A DNA stretch of 64,000 nt from Lepidurus packardi (GCA_023053545.1 JAKZAN010000012.1:22501-86500); one strand, 5' to 3'. Positions 1 through 7,638 are shown, counted from the stretch's first letter. Numbers and translations: made by a program. Notes: generated from the letters alone by a model not told the origin.

Positions 1-2690
1 TACGTTACAATTCTTTTCGTAGCTCTGTCGGTTGATTGTGAGTCATTCCACAGCTTCTGTAACTGGAAGCTTTTACACTGGCTCTCTAGGTCCACGAGGC
101 CCAGTCCCCCGTCTGCACGTGCGTTTAAAATTTCTTCATAGGCTAATCTCTCCAACCTACCGCCCCATACAAAGGTCCCTACTTTTTGTTTCATCAATCG
201 TATGCAGGGCTTTGTAATTGGTAAAATTCTTGCCAGGTGATAAAAAAGTGGTAAAATATAAAGGTTGACGTAACTAACTTTTTGATGAATGGATAAAAAT
301 CTTGTTTTCCAGACGTAGAATTTCTTAGTTGCATATTCTACTATAATTTTTGAGTTATTGGAAATTGTTTCGGACATGTTTTGCTTGAAGGTAATCCCTA
401 GAATCTGCAAATCTTGCTTGGTTTTCAATTTTGGTATGGCCCAGTCTTCTCTCCCCTGCCATGCCCCAAAAGGGATAATGCCTGATTTTTCCCAGTTAAT
501 TTTTGCACCTGATGAGTGACAAAAGGCATCTAGGGTTTTCTCTACAAGTTTAAAATCCGTCTCCTTTGCCGTTAGTATTGTTAGATCATCCACGTAACCC
601 GTTACTGTCTGTTTTTCCCCTATGATATCAAACCCATGCAATTCATGTGCTAATTTGGTTAATAAAGGGTTTATATATATACTAAATAAATAAAGAGATA
701 AAGGACACCCTTGTCTTACTCCTCTATTCAAGTTTACTGGCTTGGTGGATATTTTATTGATTAAGATTTTGCATCTCGCATGTTCGTAGAGTCCTTGTAT
801 GCTATTAATGATGTAGTCTGGGAAGCCGTAAAGTTTCATGATTTTAAATAAATAGCTTCTGTTTACTCTATCGTATGCTTTCTCGAGATCTAGTGCGATG
901 ACGCCTAATCTCGCAATTGAATCGATTTTATAATTACTAAAGTTTTCTGGATATTGCCTGTACCTCTCTGTTGCAAACTCTATTGCATTCCTAATTTTAG
1001 TTAAGTTGTCCGTAATGTTCCTCCCTGGTACTCCCCCAGTTTGATTAGGAACGATTACCTGCGTTAGATATGGCTTAATTCGCTCAGCGAGCAACTTTGC
1101 TAAAATTTTATAGTCTGAGTTTAGTAGTGCGATTGGTCTCCAGTTTTGAATGTTTTTTTTATCTCCTCCCTTCGCTAAAAGTTTAAGTAGACTGTCATTG
1201 TCTCCCTCTTTGAGTCCCCCCTGGAAGACTTCATTGGCTAAAAGTACCAGTAGAGGTGATAAAATCTCTGCAAATCTTGTATAGAATTCGACACTAAGCC
1301 CGTCCGGTCCTGGGGATTTATTCCGAGGTAATAAATTAATTGCTGTTCTAACTTCTCTGCACGTTATAGTTTGATTTAAATTTTCTAGGTCATCATTGGA
1401 TATTGCCGTCTCTAAAAAAGTTGTTCCAAAAACTTCCGATTCTTCTGTTTCTTCTTCCGGTGTGTAGATAGTTTGGAAATGGTTTTCGAATAAGGCTCTC
1501 ATGTCCTCTTCCTTGTGAATCAGCTCCCCATCTGTTCTTCGTAAACTTTTAAAGATGCTCTGGTTAGCTTTCCTTTTTTCTTCCAGTACGTGAGATAGGC
1601 TTGCTTGTTCGCCCTTTTGTATACTATCTATTCGGCTTTTGTATAATGCATCTTGTATTTGACTTGTTTCCATTTCTCTCAATTTTTGTCTATAGTACAC
1701 AAAATCCTCCCAACCCCCTGTTTTTGCACTGACTTTCTCACTTGCTTCATCGAAACAACTTTTGTAAAACGATCTCAGTACATTTTGCTCAATCTTTATC
1801 TCTTGCTGGAGGCCCTTGGCAAATAGCTGAATTTTCTTTTTATAATTATTCCAGCACCTTATGTAAGGTTTCTTTGAATCCAGTCGTGTAGTAAACTCTT
1901 GAGTTAGTTCCTTAACGTGTATGTCGAAGCGCGGATCGCTTAACATGTCTTGGTTTAGGTGCCATCTATTGGGTCTCCGTCTTATTTCTTCTCTTGTTAT
2001 GTCTTCAGGGGCGCCTTTGAGTGTTACTATGACCGCTTTGTGGTCAGATCCCACGAAAGTTGTGTGTTCTATTTTATGAAAATTATTTTTCAAACCTTTG
2101 CCCAAATAAATTCTGTCGAGTCTAGCTCCTCCTTTGGGGTGTAGAAAGGTAAAGTCTGTTGTTAGCGCGTGTTGAAGGCGATATGCGTCGACTAGTTCAA
2201 AGCCTTTTATTGCGCGTTTTAGGAACTCGTTCATGCGCGGTGTGGTAGCGTCTTTCACGTCTATTACAACGTTAAAATCGCCCACTAATACTGTATGTGT
2301 GTTTTCATTTTTAAGATAAATTGGTAAAAATATATTAAAAAGCTCATTTCTCTCGTCTGCTGGGTGATTACCTGGGTGGCCATAGACGTTTAACACGATA
2401 AAGTTTTTAAAAAAAGCTTGTAAGATTCTACCTGTCGTTGATGTTTTAAAATTCTTTAATTCAAGCTCTTTTTTATAGAGAATACCTATACCTGGCTTTC
2501 CAGGTCCTAAATCACAAATGAGATCAAATCTATCAGGATTTGGGTTGAAATCTATATTGAACTCCTGAAAGCAGACTATATCTATTTCGTATTTTTCAAT
2601 AAAGTTTGTCACCAATTTCTGCTTCATCGGTTGTTTTAGACCTCTTATATTTAGACTACATAACTTAATCTCTTCATTTAAACTTTGCAT
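1..2690 (-). CDS. LINE ORF2: APE endonuclease and reverse transcriptase (partial, runs off left edge)
   Basis: I translated this frame by hand and found no stop from the ATG at 2690-2688 to the window edge, 896 codons. The N-terminal domain carries APE-type endonuclease motifs: SLNIRGL near residue 13, FQEF where QE is the usual pair, YGHPGN, GDFN at 137-140 and SDH at 215-217. The reverse transcriptase follows: NKSPGPDG, NWRPIALLNSDYK, GVPGRNITDN, ALDLEKAYDRV with the first catalytic Asp at 601, GVRQGCPLS, and the catalytic YVDD at 699-702. YVDD rather than the more usual YADD/FADD is slightly unusual. The start codon directly follows the ORF1 stop in the same frame (TAA-ATG). Function: nicks target DNA and copies the element RNA by target-primed reverse transcription. 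The C-terminus is not visible. Confidence 0.93.
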   Translation of the reverse strand, partial: MQSLNEEIKLCSLNIRGLKQPMKQKLVTNFIEKYEIDIVCFQEFNIDFNPNPDRFDLICDLGPGKPGIGILYKKELELKNFKTSTTGRILQAFFKNFIVLNVYGHPGNHPADERNELFNIFLPIYLKNENTHTVLVGDFNVVIDVKDATTPRMNEFLKRAIKGFELVDAYRLQHALTTDFTFLHPKGGARLDRIYLGKGLKNNFHKIEHTTFVGSDHKAVIVTLKGAPEDITREEIRRRPNRWHLNQDMLSDPRFDIHVKELTQEFTTRLDSKKPYIRCWNNYKKKIQLFAKGLQQEIKIEQNVLRSFYKSCFDEASEKVSAKTGGWEDFVYYRQKLREMETSQIQDALYKSRIDSIQKGEQASLSHVLEEKRKANQSIFKSLRRTDGELIHKEEDMRALFENHFQTIYTPEEETEESEVFGTTFLETAISNDDLENLNQTITCREVRTAINLLPRNKSPGPDGLSVEFYTRFAEILSPLLVLLANEVFQGGLKEGDNDSLLKLLAKGGDKKNIQNWRPIALLNSDYKILAKLLAERIKPYLTQVIVPNQTGGVPGRNITDNLTKIRNAIEFATERYRQYPENFSNYKIDSIARLGVIALDLEKAYDRVNRSYLFKIMKLYGFPDYIINSIQGLYEHARCKILINKISTKPVNLNRGVRQGCPLSLYLFSIYINPLLTKLAHELHGFDIIGEKQTVTGYVDDLTILTAKETDFKLVEKTLDAFCHSSGAKINWEKSGIIPFGAWQGREDWAIPKLKTKQDLQILGITFKQNMSETISNNSKIIVEYATKKFYVWKTRFLSIHQKVSYVNLYILPLFYHLARILPITKPCIRLMKQKVGTFVWGGRLERLAYEEILNARADGGLGLVDLESQCKSFQLQKLWNDSQSTDRATKRIVT

Positions 2691-4037
2691 TTAGCGTGGG
2701 GATTTACCTGCCCTTTTCGACGCTGCTCTCTGCGATCTAGTTGTTATTGGCATACACTTTTCCTTTGTTGATTGGGGTACGAGTAACATCGGTTCTTTCT
2801 GTACCTCTTCAGTTCTTTCCCTGCTTTCGATTGGATTATCCTGTGCTTCCTTCGATTTCTCTGGCGTATTCAAATTTTCATATTCACCTGTGCGCATTTT
2901 TTTCAGGCGTAAGGTGTGTCCTGATTTTTCCCTAGCTTGCTGCAGCTTAGTTGTTTTAGGTGCCTGGTTTGGTGTTTCCAGGCTTTGGGTTTTCTCAGTT
3001 TTATTTGTATTTTCTTGTTGTACTATCAGATTTTCTTCGGTTTTCTTGGACCCTTCGTCCTCTACGCCTAGTGTCCCTAAAACTTCAAAACGGTTCTGGA
3101 CCTCTAAAGCTGCTAGTTCCTCAGTATTCACCTCTTCTGTCAAGATGGACGCCTCTGCGACTGGTACTTCTATGACACACTCCCGTACCTCCATCTCTTG
3201 CTCTATCTGAGCTTCTAACTCTGCAGTATTCCCCGTGTCACCCCCCTCTATTGGCCGACGTGTCGGACCCTGACCCACCTCTGGTGTGTCTCCGAGGGGC
3301 TCCGGGTTTGCTACTGCGCTCCGAACCTCCTCCTCCTCTGTTGTTCTCCCTGCGCCAGCACTGTCAGCGATCAATGGAGGGAAGTCCTCCTCGAATCTTT
3401 TTTGCTTCGAAGCTAGCTTCGGGCATGCATTTCGGTTGTGACCTAGGCTTTTGCAGTAGTTGCACATTTCTTTCTGCCCAGGGTATTGGATCTGTACGGA
3501 TGCGCCCAACATATCTACAAAGGGAGGTACATCCTTTGTCATTAGGAATTGAACAGTGGCCCTTTCCCTTGCCACTTTGAAAATGTTGGTTCCTGTGAAG
3601 GTTTCACGGCGAAATTTTATGATTCGTCCGTATTCCTTAAGTGCGTCTAGCACTTGTGCCTCCCCGATTTCAAAGGGCAGTTTTGATAGTAAGAGAATCC
3701 TATGCTTGCACTCTGTGGTGCTTACTGGCAAGTCATATTTTGTGCCGTTGTTGTGGACAAGTTGGATCTCTCCTCCACAAGCTTCAATGAATTTTTGTAG
3801 TGCCCTTTCATTTTTGAATTTTAGGTTCCACGTTTTATTGTGCTTGTCAATGTCAATACAAGCTAAGTCCTCTTCCATGACGCCATACTCTTTCATTAAT
3901 TTTTGATGAAAAAAAGAGTGAGACGGTAAGTCGTTCCACGGTAATTGAGCCAAATTAATGAACGCAGTGTTCAAACGGGTTAGCTTTTGGCCAATTCCCG
4001 TGGAATCCATTTTTTCCAATTCCCGTGGAAAACACAA
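2691..4037 (-). CDS. LINE ORF1: gag-like nucleic-acid-binding protein with CCHC zinc knuckle
   Basis: The ORF is 448 residues. Residues 112-186 look like an RRM-type fold (ILLLSKLPFEIG, then KEYGRIIKFRR), followed at once by a zinc knuckle CNYCKSLGHNRNAC (C192, C195, H200, C205; CX2CX4HX4C). After about residue 215 the protein is low in complexity, Glu-rich, and ends in a basic tail. This is the usual ORF1 plan for L1/Tx1-type LINEs and would coat the element RNA. A second ATG at 4010 (MDSTGIG) is an alternative start. A 15-bp direct repeat (3991-4005 and 4016-4030) straddles that start. The reverse-strand frames over this gene are shadows. Confidence 0.9.
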   Translation of the reverse strand: MCFPRELEKMDSTGIGQKLTRLNTAFINLAQLPWNDLPSHSFFHQKLMKEYGVMEEDLACIDIDKHNKTWNLKFKNERALQKFIEACGGEIQLVHNNGTKYDLPVSTTECKHRILLLSKLPFEIGEAQVLDALKEYGRIIKFRRETFTGTNIFKVARERATVQFLMTKDVPPFVDMLGASVQIQYPGQKEMCNYCKSLGHNRNACPKLASKQKRFEEDFPPLIADSAGAGRTTEEEEVRSAVANPEPLGDTPEVGQGPTRRPIEGGDTGNTAELEAQIEQEMEVRECVIEVPVAEASILTEEVNTEELAALEVQNRFEVLGTLGVEDEGSKKTEENLIVQQENTNKTEKTQSLETPNQAPKTTKLQQAREKSGHTLRLKKMRTGEYENLNTPEKSKEAQDNPIESRERTEEVQKEPMLLVPQSTKEKCMPITTRSQRAASKRAGKSPR

Positions 4038-4479
4038 AACCAGAAAAAGCTGGAAATGGGGGATGTTTGCCTCACGTGTGTGAGTTTCGAAACTGAGGAA
4101 AGAGCGGAAAAGGAGTTAACCAGACGTATCTGGAATCTGTTTACTGCCAATTTTGTTGGGAAAAGTGGGAAAAATTTGGCAAATACACGCAAAAACTGCA
4201 CGAAAATAACAAAATTATACACTTATGTGTCGCTTACCTTTCAATTATGCAAAGGAAGCCGTCGCAATTACTTGAGAATCGGGCACGCCTTCGCCAAGCG
4301 ACGACAACAAACAAAGAAAACAGAAAAAGGTAACTTTTAATTAGTACCGTATCCAAAAAGCACTATTCTCTTATATAATTAATAAACCACAACAAAACAA
4401 AAACGCACGCAATCACAGGGGTTTAACTCTTGTGACAATATATGAACTCGAAATAACTTTTGCTCGGGAGCGATCGGAA
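4038..4479 (-). other. LINE 5' untranslated region
   Basis: This 442-bp stretch between ORF1 and the 5S junction has no convincing coding frame. It should hold the element's internal promoter, but I recognise no motif. The first bases of the element (minus strand) read TTCCGATCGCTCCCGAGC. Confidence 0.7.
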
Positions 4480-4534
4480 TTGACTTCCAGGAGCTGACGA
4501 GTCTGGGTACATTCTGCGTGGTATGGCCGTTGGC
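4480..4534 (-). pseudogene. 5S-0: 5S rRNA gene cut by the LINE, nucleotides 1-55 only
   Basis: These 55 bases are identical to the 5' part of the complete 5S copies, from GCCAACGGCC to GGAAGTCAA. Position 56 onward (GCTGCG) is replaced by LINE sequence. The break falls within the region equivalent to box A of the internal Pol III promoter (about nt 50-64), so this copy should be dead. The upstream flank to the right is the normal M-type spacer. Confidence 0.95.
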
Positions 4535-4853
4535 ATCTAATGTAGATCATTAGCCAACTAAGAATCGCACTTGGTGTTGCGGTTATGCCTGAGCTGAGAC
4601 GCGGTGCGTTATCTCACCTACCGCGAGATAAGCACCTACCGCGGTAATGCGAGGAATGTTCCAAAGCAAAGTGAAAAGTACAGCCTGAAATCCTCAGATT
4701 CTAGTAGTTTACTTGTAGCACCTACAATGACATCTTGGTATACGCATTACTAACGCGTTCTGTTTTGGGCAAACAGTCCCCATTAAGCCCTGACTCTTCA
4801 GGGGCTGGACATAAGTAAAGCAAGTAGTTTGAACTTTCATCAAGAAATTGGTT

Positions 4854-4916
4854 GGCCCTGAAAAGGGCCGTTGGGTTTTTCTTCCAGGCGAAAGCTCTTA
4901 CTTGGAGCTAGTGTAC
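4854..4916 (-). pseudogene. H2B 3'-end relic with histone stem-loop (M unit 0)
   Basis: It carries the last five H2B codons (Tyr-Thr-Ser-Ser-Lys), the stop codon (TTA at 4898-4900 on the plus strand), the 3' UTR and an intact histone stem-loop at 4854-4869. The gene upstream of the GTAC at its right end is gone. Confidence 0.9.
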
Positions 4917-5070
4917 AGCCTGAAATCCTCAGATTCTAGTAGTTTACTTGCTTTTTTTTTTATAAATGAGTGTGGACTAAAAATGATGTGATGAGCTAAT
5001 AAACTTTCTTTTAGTTAGTTTGGGGTGACTGGTTATAAAGACGAACTACTGTTGTCAACTATATTCAACA

Positions 5071-5084
5071 ACACCCTAGGGTGT
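5071..5084. repeat. 14-bp perfect palindrome in the M-specific segment
   Basis: ACACCCTAGGGTGT, a perfect palindrome, lies in the 182-bp segment found only in M units. It recurs in each M unit. No function is known to me. Confidence 0.6.
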
Positions 5085-5133
5085 GTTTCCACGGCCAACT
5101 CAGCACCGGGGTCGGGCTTAGTCAGCTCGCGTC

Positions 5134-5149
5134 CCAATTGGCATAAATA
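5134..5149 (+). other. CCAATTGG/CATAAATA motif in the 5S downstream spacer
   Basis: CCAATTGG (5134-5141) is directly followed by CATAAATA (5142-5149). It resembles CCAAT and TATA boxes, but the two are too close for a normal promoter and no gene follows. The motif is in every unit. Confidence 0.25.
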
Positions 5150-5319
5150 CTACTACATGGAACTTTTCTAAGTCTTACAGTGCAAAATCTTACATGTCGA
5201 TAAACCTGGCTATTATTTATTCCACCCTCGCAATACAAACAGTAGGAAAATAAATCGACGAGAAAACGAGCAAAAGATCTCTTGCATTATGATTCATGGA
5301 CAACAGCACAATGTTTGAA

Positions 5320-5372
5320 ACTTGGATGGGTGACCAGTTTCCGATCTCGATGGGTGACTAGTTTCCGATCTC
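5320..5372 (+). repeat. 5S box-C-like fragment on the plus strand with a 24-bp tandem duplication
   Basis: ACTTGGATGGGTGACC (5320-5335) equals 5S nt 77-92, but on the strand opposite to the 5S genes. It runs into two copies of a 24-bp repeat (5325-5348 and 5349-5372) differing at one base. This looks like a decayed, inverted 5S piece. The same block lies about 460 bp left of each complete 5S gene except 5S-5. Confidence 0.6.
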
Positions 5373-5562
5373 GATGTACCGGCCAAGGATCCAGTGTTAG
5401 AAGGCTGTAAAATGACAGCAGATGTTTTCTTTCGTAGACTGTATTTCGAGCTTGCTTTTCAGATACCTTCTCAGAATCATGTCCAGAAAAAGCAGCATTG
5501 TTTTGCACTTTCCAGTGCGCATCCTGTAAGTGGAACACGATCCGTGCAGTTGCACAGGCAGG

Positions 5563-5629
5563 ACTCAGTGTATAATATATAGACTGAGTGCAAACAATAT
5601 TGCACCAATACAGCAACATTGCACCAATA
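5563..5629. repeat. Inverted repeat and direct repeat in the 5S downstream spacer
   Basis: ACTCAGT (5563-5569) and ACTGAGT (5583-5589) form a 7-bp inverted repeat around an AT-rich centre. ATTGCACCAATA then occurs twice (5599-5610 and 5618-5629). The block is in all units that keep this spacer. No RNA gene is recognised in it. Confidence 0.55.
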
Positions 5630-5693
5630 TTTTAGCAAGTGGAACGCACTTTAACGGCTCAGAAAGAAAAGTCTACAATTTCAGTGTATAAAA

Positions 5694-5746
5694 GAGTACT
5701 TGGTTGCAGAAGTCTTGGAATTGGCTGGCAATGCTGCCCGCGACAA
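5694..5746 (+). pseudogene. H2A fragment next to the 5S 3' end (reference copy)
   Basis: These 53 bp match the H2A segment coding for [17 protein letters not shown] with one mismatch (Ala to Val), then break off in an A9 run. A TATAAAAG lies at 5687-5694. The fragment has no start and no 3' end and cannot encode a histone. The same fragment lies 85 to 33 bp left of every complete 5S gene except 5S-5 (left of 7139, 8502, 9863, 15988, 19337, 22686, 27063, 28424, 29785, 34162, 38539, 39900, 41261, 45638, 46999, 48360, 52737, 57114 and 61491). Confidence 0.9.
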
Positions 5747-5773
5747 AAAAAAATATTTCCGTCTGAGAAGACG

Positions 5774-5778
5774 AAAAA
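5774..5778 (-). terminator. Pol III T-run terminator of 5S-1 (reference copy)
   Basis: Five Ts on the minus strand directly follow the 5S 3' end. A second, stronger T9 run lies about 20 bases further on (5745-5753), inside the H2A fragment. Both are kept at all complete 5S copies except 5S-5. Confidence 0.85.
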
Positions 5779-5896
5779 GCCAACAGCACCCGGTGTTCCC
5801 AGGCGGTCACCCATCCAAGTACTGACCGGGCCCGACGCAGCTTGACTTCCAGGAGCTGACGAGTCTGGGTACATTCTGCGTGGTATGGCCGTTGGC
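5779..5896 (-). rRNA. 5S-1: 5S ribosomal RNA (reference copy)
   Basis: The 118-nt gene runs on the minus strand from GCCAACGGCCATACCACGCA to GGGTGCTGTTGGC. The ends GCCAAC and GTTGGC pair to form helix I. The stretch TCAGTACTTGGATGGGTGACC and the CCTGGGAACACCGGGTGC that follows are the conserved 5S core. The length fits 5S (118-120 nt). The product is the small RNA of the large ribosomal subunit, made by Pol III from an internal promoter. The terminator TTTTT directly follows at 5774-5778. Confidence 0.97.
5800..5847 (-). promoter_or_regulatory. Internal Pol III control region of 5S-1 (reference)
   Basis: By analogy with Xenopus numbering, box A is at nt 50-64 (5833-5847), the intermediate element at nt 67-72 (5825-5830) and box C at nt 80-97 (5800-5817). 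TFIIIA should bind here. Box limits are transferred from the family, not measured. Confidence 0.7.
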
Positions 5897-5898
5897 AT

Positions 5899-5915
5899 CT
5901 AATGTAGATCATTAG
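5899..5915. repeat. Palindrome just upstream of 5S (reference)
   Basis: CTAATG-TAGAT-CATTAG is a perfect 6-bp inverted repeat with a 5-base centre, 3 to 19 bp upstream of the 5S start. It is kept at every 5S gene, including the truncated one. It may be part of the external 5S promoter. Confidence 0.6.
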
Positions 5916-5967
5916 CCAACTAAGAATCGCACTTGGTGTTGCGGTTATGCCTGAGCTGAGACGCGGT

Positions 5968-6168
5968 GCGTTATCTCACCTACCGCGAGATAAGCACCTA
6001 CCGCGGTAATGCGAGGAATGTTCCAAAGCAAAGTGAAAAGTACAGCCTGAAATCCTCAGATTCTAGTAGTTTACTTGTAGCACCTACAATGACATCTTGG
6101 TATACGCATTACTAACGCGTTCTGTTTTGGGCAAACAGTCCCCATTAAGCCCTGACTCTTCAGGGGCT
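5968..6168. repeat. Cluster of small hairpins in the 5S upstream spacer (reference)
   Basis: TTATCTC/GAGATAA (5971-5977 and 5987-5993) form a stem with a 9-base loop. CACCTACCGCG occurs twice (5977-5987, 5995-6005). CTGTTT/AAACAG (6122-6127, 6133-6138) and AGCCCTGA/TCAGGGGCT (6148-6155, 6160-6168) form two further stems. F and M units diverge right after the last stem. No snRNA or tRNA is recognised here. Confidence 0.5.
6040..6077. repeat. 38-bp repeat, original copy in the 5S upstream spacer
   Basis: The stretch starts with GTACAGCCTGAAATCC and ends with GTTTACTTG. In M units a second copy occurs at the break in H2B (6275-6312 here). Confidence 0.85.
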
Positions 6169-6215
6169 GGACATAAGTAAAGCAAGTAGTTTGAACTTTC
6201 ATCAAGAAATTGGTT

Positions 6216-6278
6216 GGCCCTGAAAAGGGCCGTTGGGTTTTTCTTCCAGGCGAAAGCTCTTACTTGGAGCTAGTGTAC
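6216..6278 (-). pseudogene. H2B 3'-end relic with histone stem-loop (M unit 1)
   Basis: The stem-loop is at 6216-6231 and the stop codon at 6260-6262. The H2B sequence stops at GTAC (6275-6278), which is also the first four bases of the inserted 38-bp repeat. Confidence 0.9.
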
Positions 6279-6312
6279 AGCCTGAAATCCTCAGATTCTA
6301 GTAGTTTACTTG
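6275..6312. repeat. 38-bp repeat, second copy at the H2B break in M units
   Basis: This is a perfect copy of 6040-6077. It shares GTAC with the H2B sequence it replaces, a 4-base microhomology, and is followed by a T9-T10 run. The remaining M-only segment to 6460 has no recognised gene. Confidence 0.9.
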
Positions 6313-7138
6313 CTTTTTTTTTTATAAATGAGTGTGGACTAAAAATGATGTGATGAGCTAATAAACTTTCTTTTAGTTAGTTTGGGGTGACTGGTTATAA
6401 AGACGAACTACTGTTGTCAACTATATTCAACAACACCCTAGGGTGTGTTTCCACGGCCAACTCAGCACCGGGGTCGGGCTTAGTCAGCTCGCGTCCCAAT
6501 TGGCATAAATACTACTACATGGAACTTTTCTAAGTCTTACAGTGCAAAATCTTACATGTCGATAAACCTGGCTATTATTTATTCCACCCTCGCAATACAA
6601 ACAGTAGGAAAATAAATCGACGAGAAAACGAGCACAAGATCTCTTGCATTATGATTCATGGACAACAGCACAATGTTTGAAACTTGGATGGGTGACCAGT
6701 TTCCGATCTCGATGGGTGACTAGTTTCCGATCTCGATGTACCGGCCAAGGATCCAGTGTTAGAAGGCTGTAAAATGACAGCAGATGTTTTCTTTCGTAGA
6801 CTGTATTTCGAGCTTGCTTTTCAGATACCTTCTCAGAATCATGTCCAGAAAAAGCAGCATTGTTTTGCACTTTCCAGTGCGCATCCTGTAAGTGGAACAC
6901 GATCCGTGCAGTTGCACAGGCAGGACTCAGTGTATAATATATAGACTGAGTGCAAACAATATTGCACCAATACAGCAACATTGCACCAATATTTTAAAGT
7001 GGAACGCACTTTAACGGCTCAGAAAGAAAAGTCTACAATTTCAGTGTATAAAAGAGTACTTGGTTGCAGAAGTCTTGGAATTGGCTGGCAATGCTGCCCG
7101 CGACAAAAAAAAATATTTCCGTCTGAGAAGACGAAAAA

Positions 7139-7256
7139 GCCAACAGCACCCGGTGTTCCCAGGCGGTCACCCATCCAAGTACTGACCGGGCCCGACGCAG
7201 CTTGACTTCCAGGAGCTGACGAGTCTGGGTACATTCTGCGTGGTATGGCCGTTGGC
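7139..7256 (-). rRNA. 5S-2: 5S ribosomal RNA
   Basis: Identical to 5S-1, with a complete terminator at 7134-7138. It opens M unit 2. Confidence 0.96.
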
Positions 7257-7575
7257 ATCTAATGTAGATCATTAGCCAACTAAGAATCGCACTTGGTGTT
7301 GCGGTTATGCCTGAGCTGAGACGCGGTGCGTTATCTCACCTACCGCGAGATAAGCACCTACCGCGGTAATGCGAGGAATGTTCCAAAGCAAAGTGAAAAG
7401 TACAGCCTGAAATCCTCAGATTCTAGTAGTTTACTTGTAGCACCTACAATGACATCTTGGTATACGCATTACTAACGCGTTCTGTTTTGGGCAAACAGTC
7501 CCCATTAAGCCCTGACTCTTCAGGGGCTGGACATAAGTAAAGCAAGTAGTTTGAACTTTCATCAAGAAATTGGTT

Positions 7576-7638
7576 GGCCCTGAAAAGGGCCGTTGGGTTT
7601 TTCTTCCAGGCGAAAGCTCTTACTTGGAGCTAGTGTAC
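7576..7638 (-). pseudogene. H2B 3'-end relic with stem-loop (M unit 2)
   Basis: The stem-loop is at 7576-7591 and the stop at 7620-7622. Confidence 0.9.

Larger units (their letters stand above)
1..4479 (-). mobile_element. Non-LTR retrotransposon (LINE) inserted in a 5S rRNA gene, 3' part outside window
   Basis: The element is read on the minus strand: a 5' untranslated region, then a gag-like ORF1, then an ORF2 with an APE-type endonuclease and reverse transcriptase. Its 5' end at 4479 abuts 5S nucleotides 1-55 (4480-4534), in the same orientation as the 5S gene. ORF2 is open to the left edge, so the copy looks young. No LTR or tyrosine recombinase is seen. Motifs such as NWRPIALLN, GRNITDN and GGLGLVDL near the C-terminal side resemble the L1/Tx1 superfamily. 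The Tx1 group contains target-specific elements, including the 5S-specific Mutsu family described in fish. Assignment to that group is inference; being a LINE is certain. The 3' end and any target-site duplication lie outside the window. Confidence 0.93.
4480..5778. repeat. M unit 0 (mini 5S unit, left end replaced by LINE)
   Basis: It has the same spacer as the other M units, but its 5S gene is cut at nt 55. A T10 tract follows the 38-bp duplication, as in M units 1 and 2; all later M units have T9. Confidence 0.9.
5779..7138. repeat. M unit 1 (mini 5S unit, 1360 bp)
   Basis: Left to right: 5S(-), upstream spacer with small hairpins, H2B 3' relic, 38-bp duplication, M-only segment (6279-6460 is the 182-bp part not in F units), then the common downstream spacer. 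Compared with F it lacks a 316-bp spacer block and about 2.88 kb holding the histone quartet. Its spacer lacks a GC in the ATTTTAGCAAGTGG motif near 6975. Confidence 0.92.

Noticed and set aside
2741-3906. Several plus-strand frames over LINE ORF1
   Set aside because: They are antisense shadows with no domain.
5134-5149. Possible orphan promoter (CCAAT plus TATA-like), perhaps of a lost H1 gene
   Set aside because: The boxes are only a few bases apart and nothing H1-like follows.
5325-5372. Possible CRISPR-like repeat
   Set aside because: Only two adjacent 24-bp copies without spacers, in a eukaryotic array.
5287-5619. 110-codon minus-strand frame repeated in every unit
   Set aside because: It covers the 5S-like tandem repeat and has no histone H1 or other family features. 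Its conservation follows from unit homogenisation.
5659-5912. Overlapping 68- to 79-codon frames over the 5S gene
   Set aside because: They are chance frames over the 5S gene and H2A fragment.
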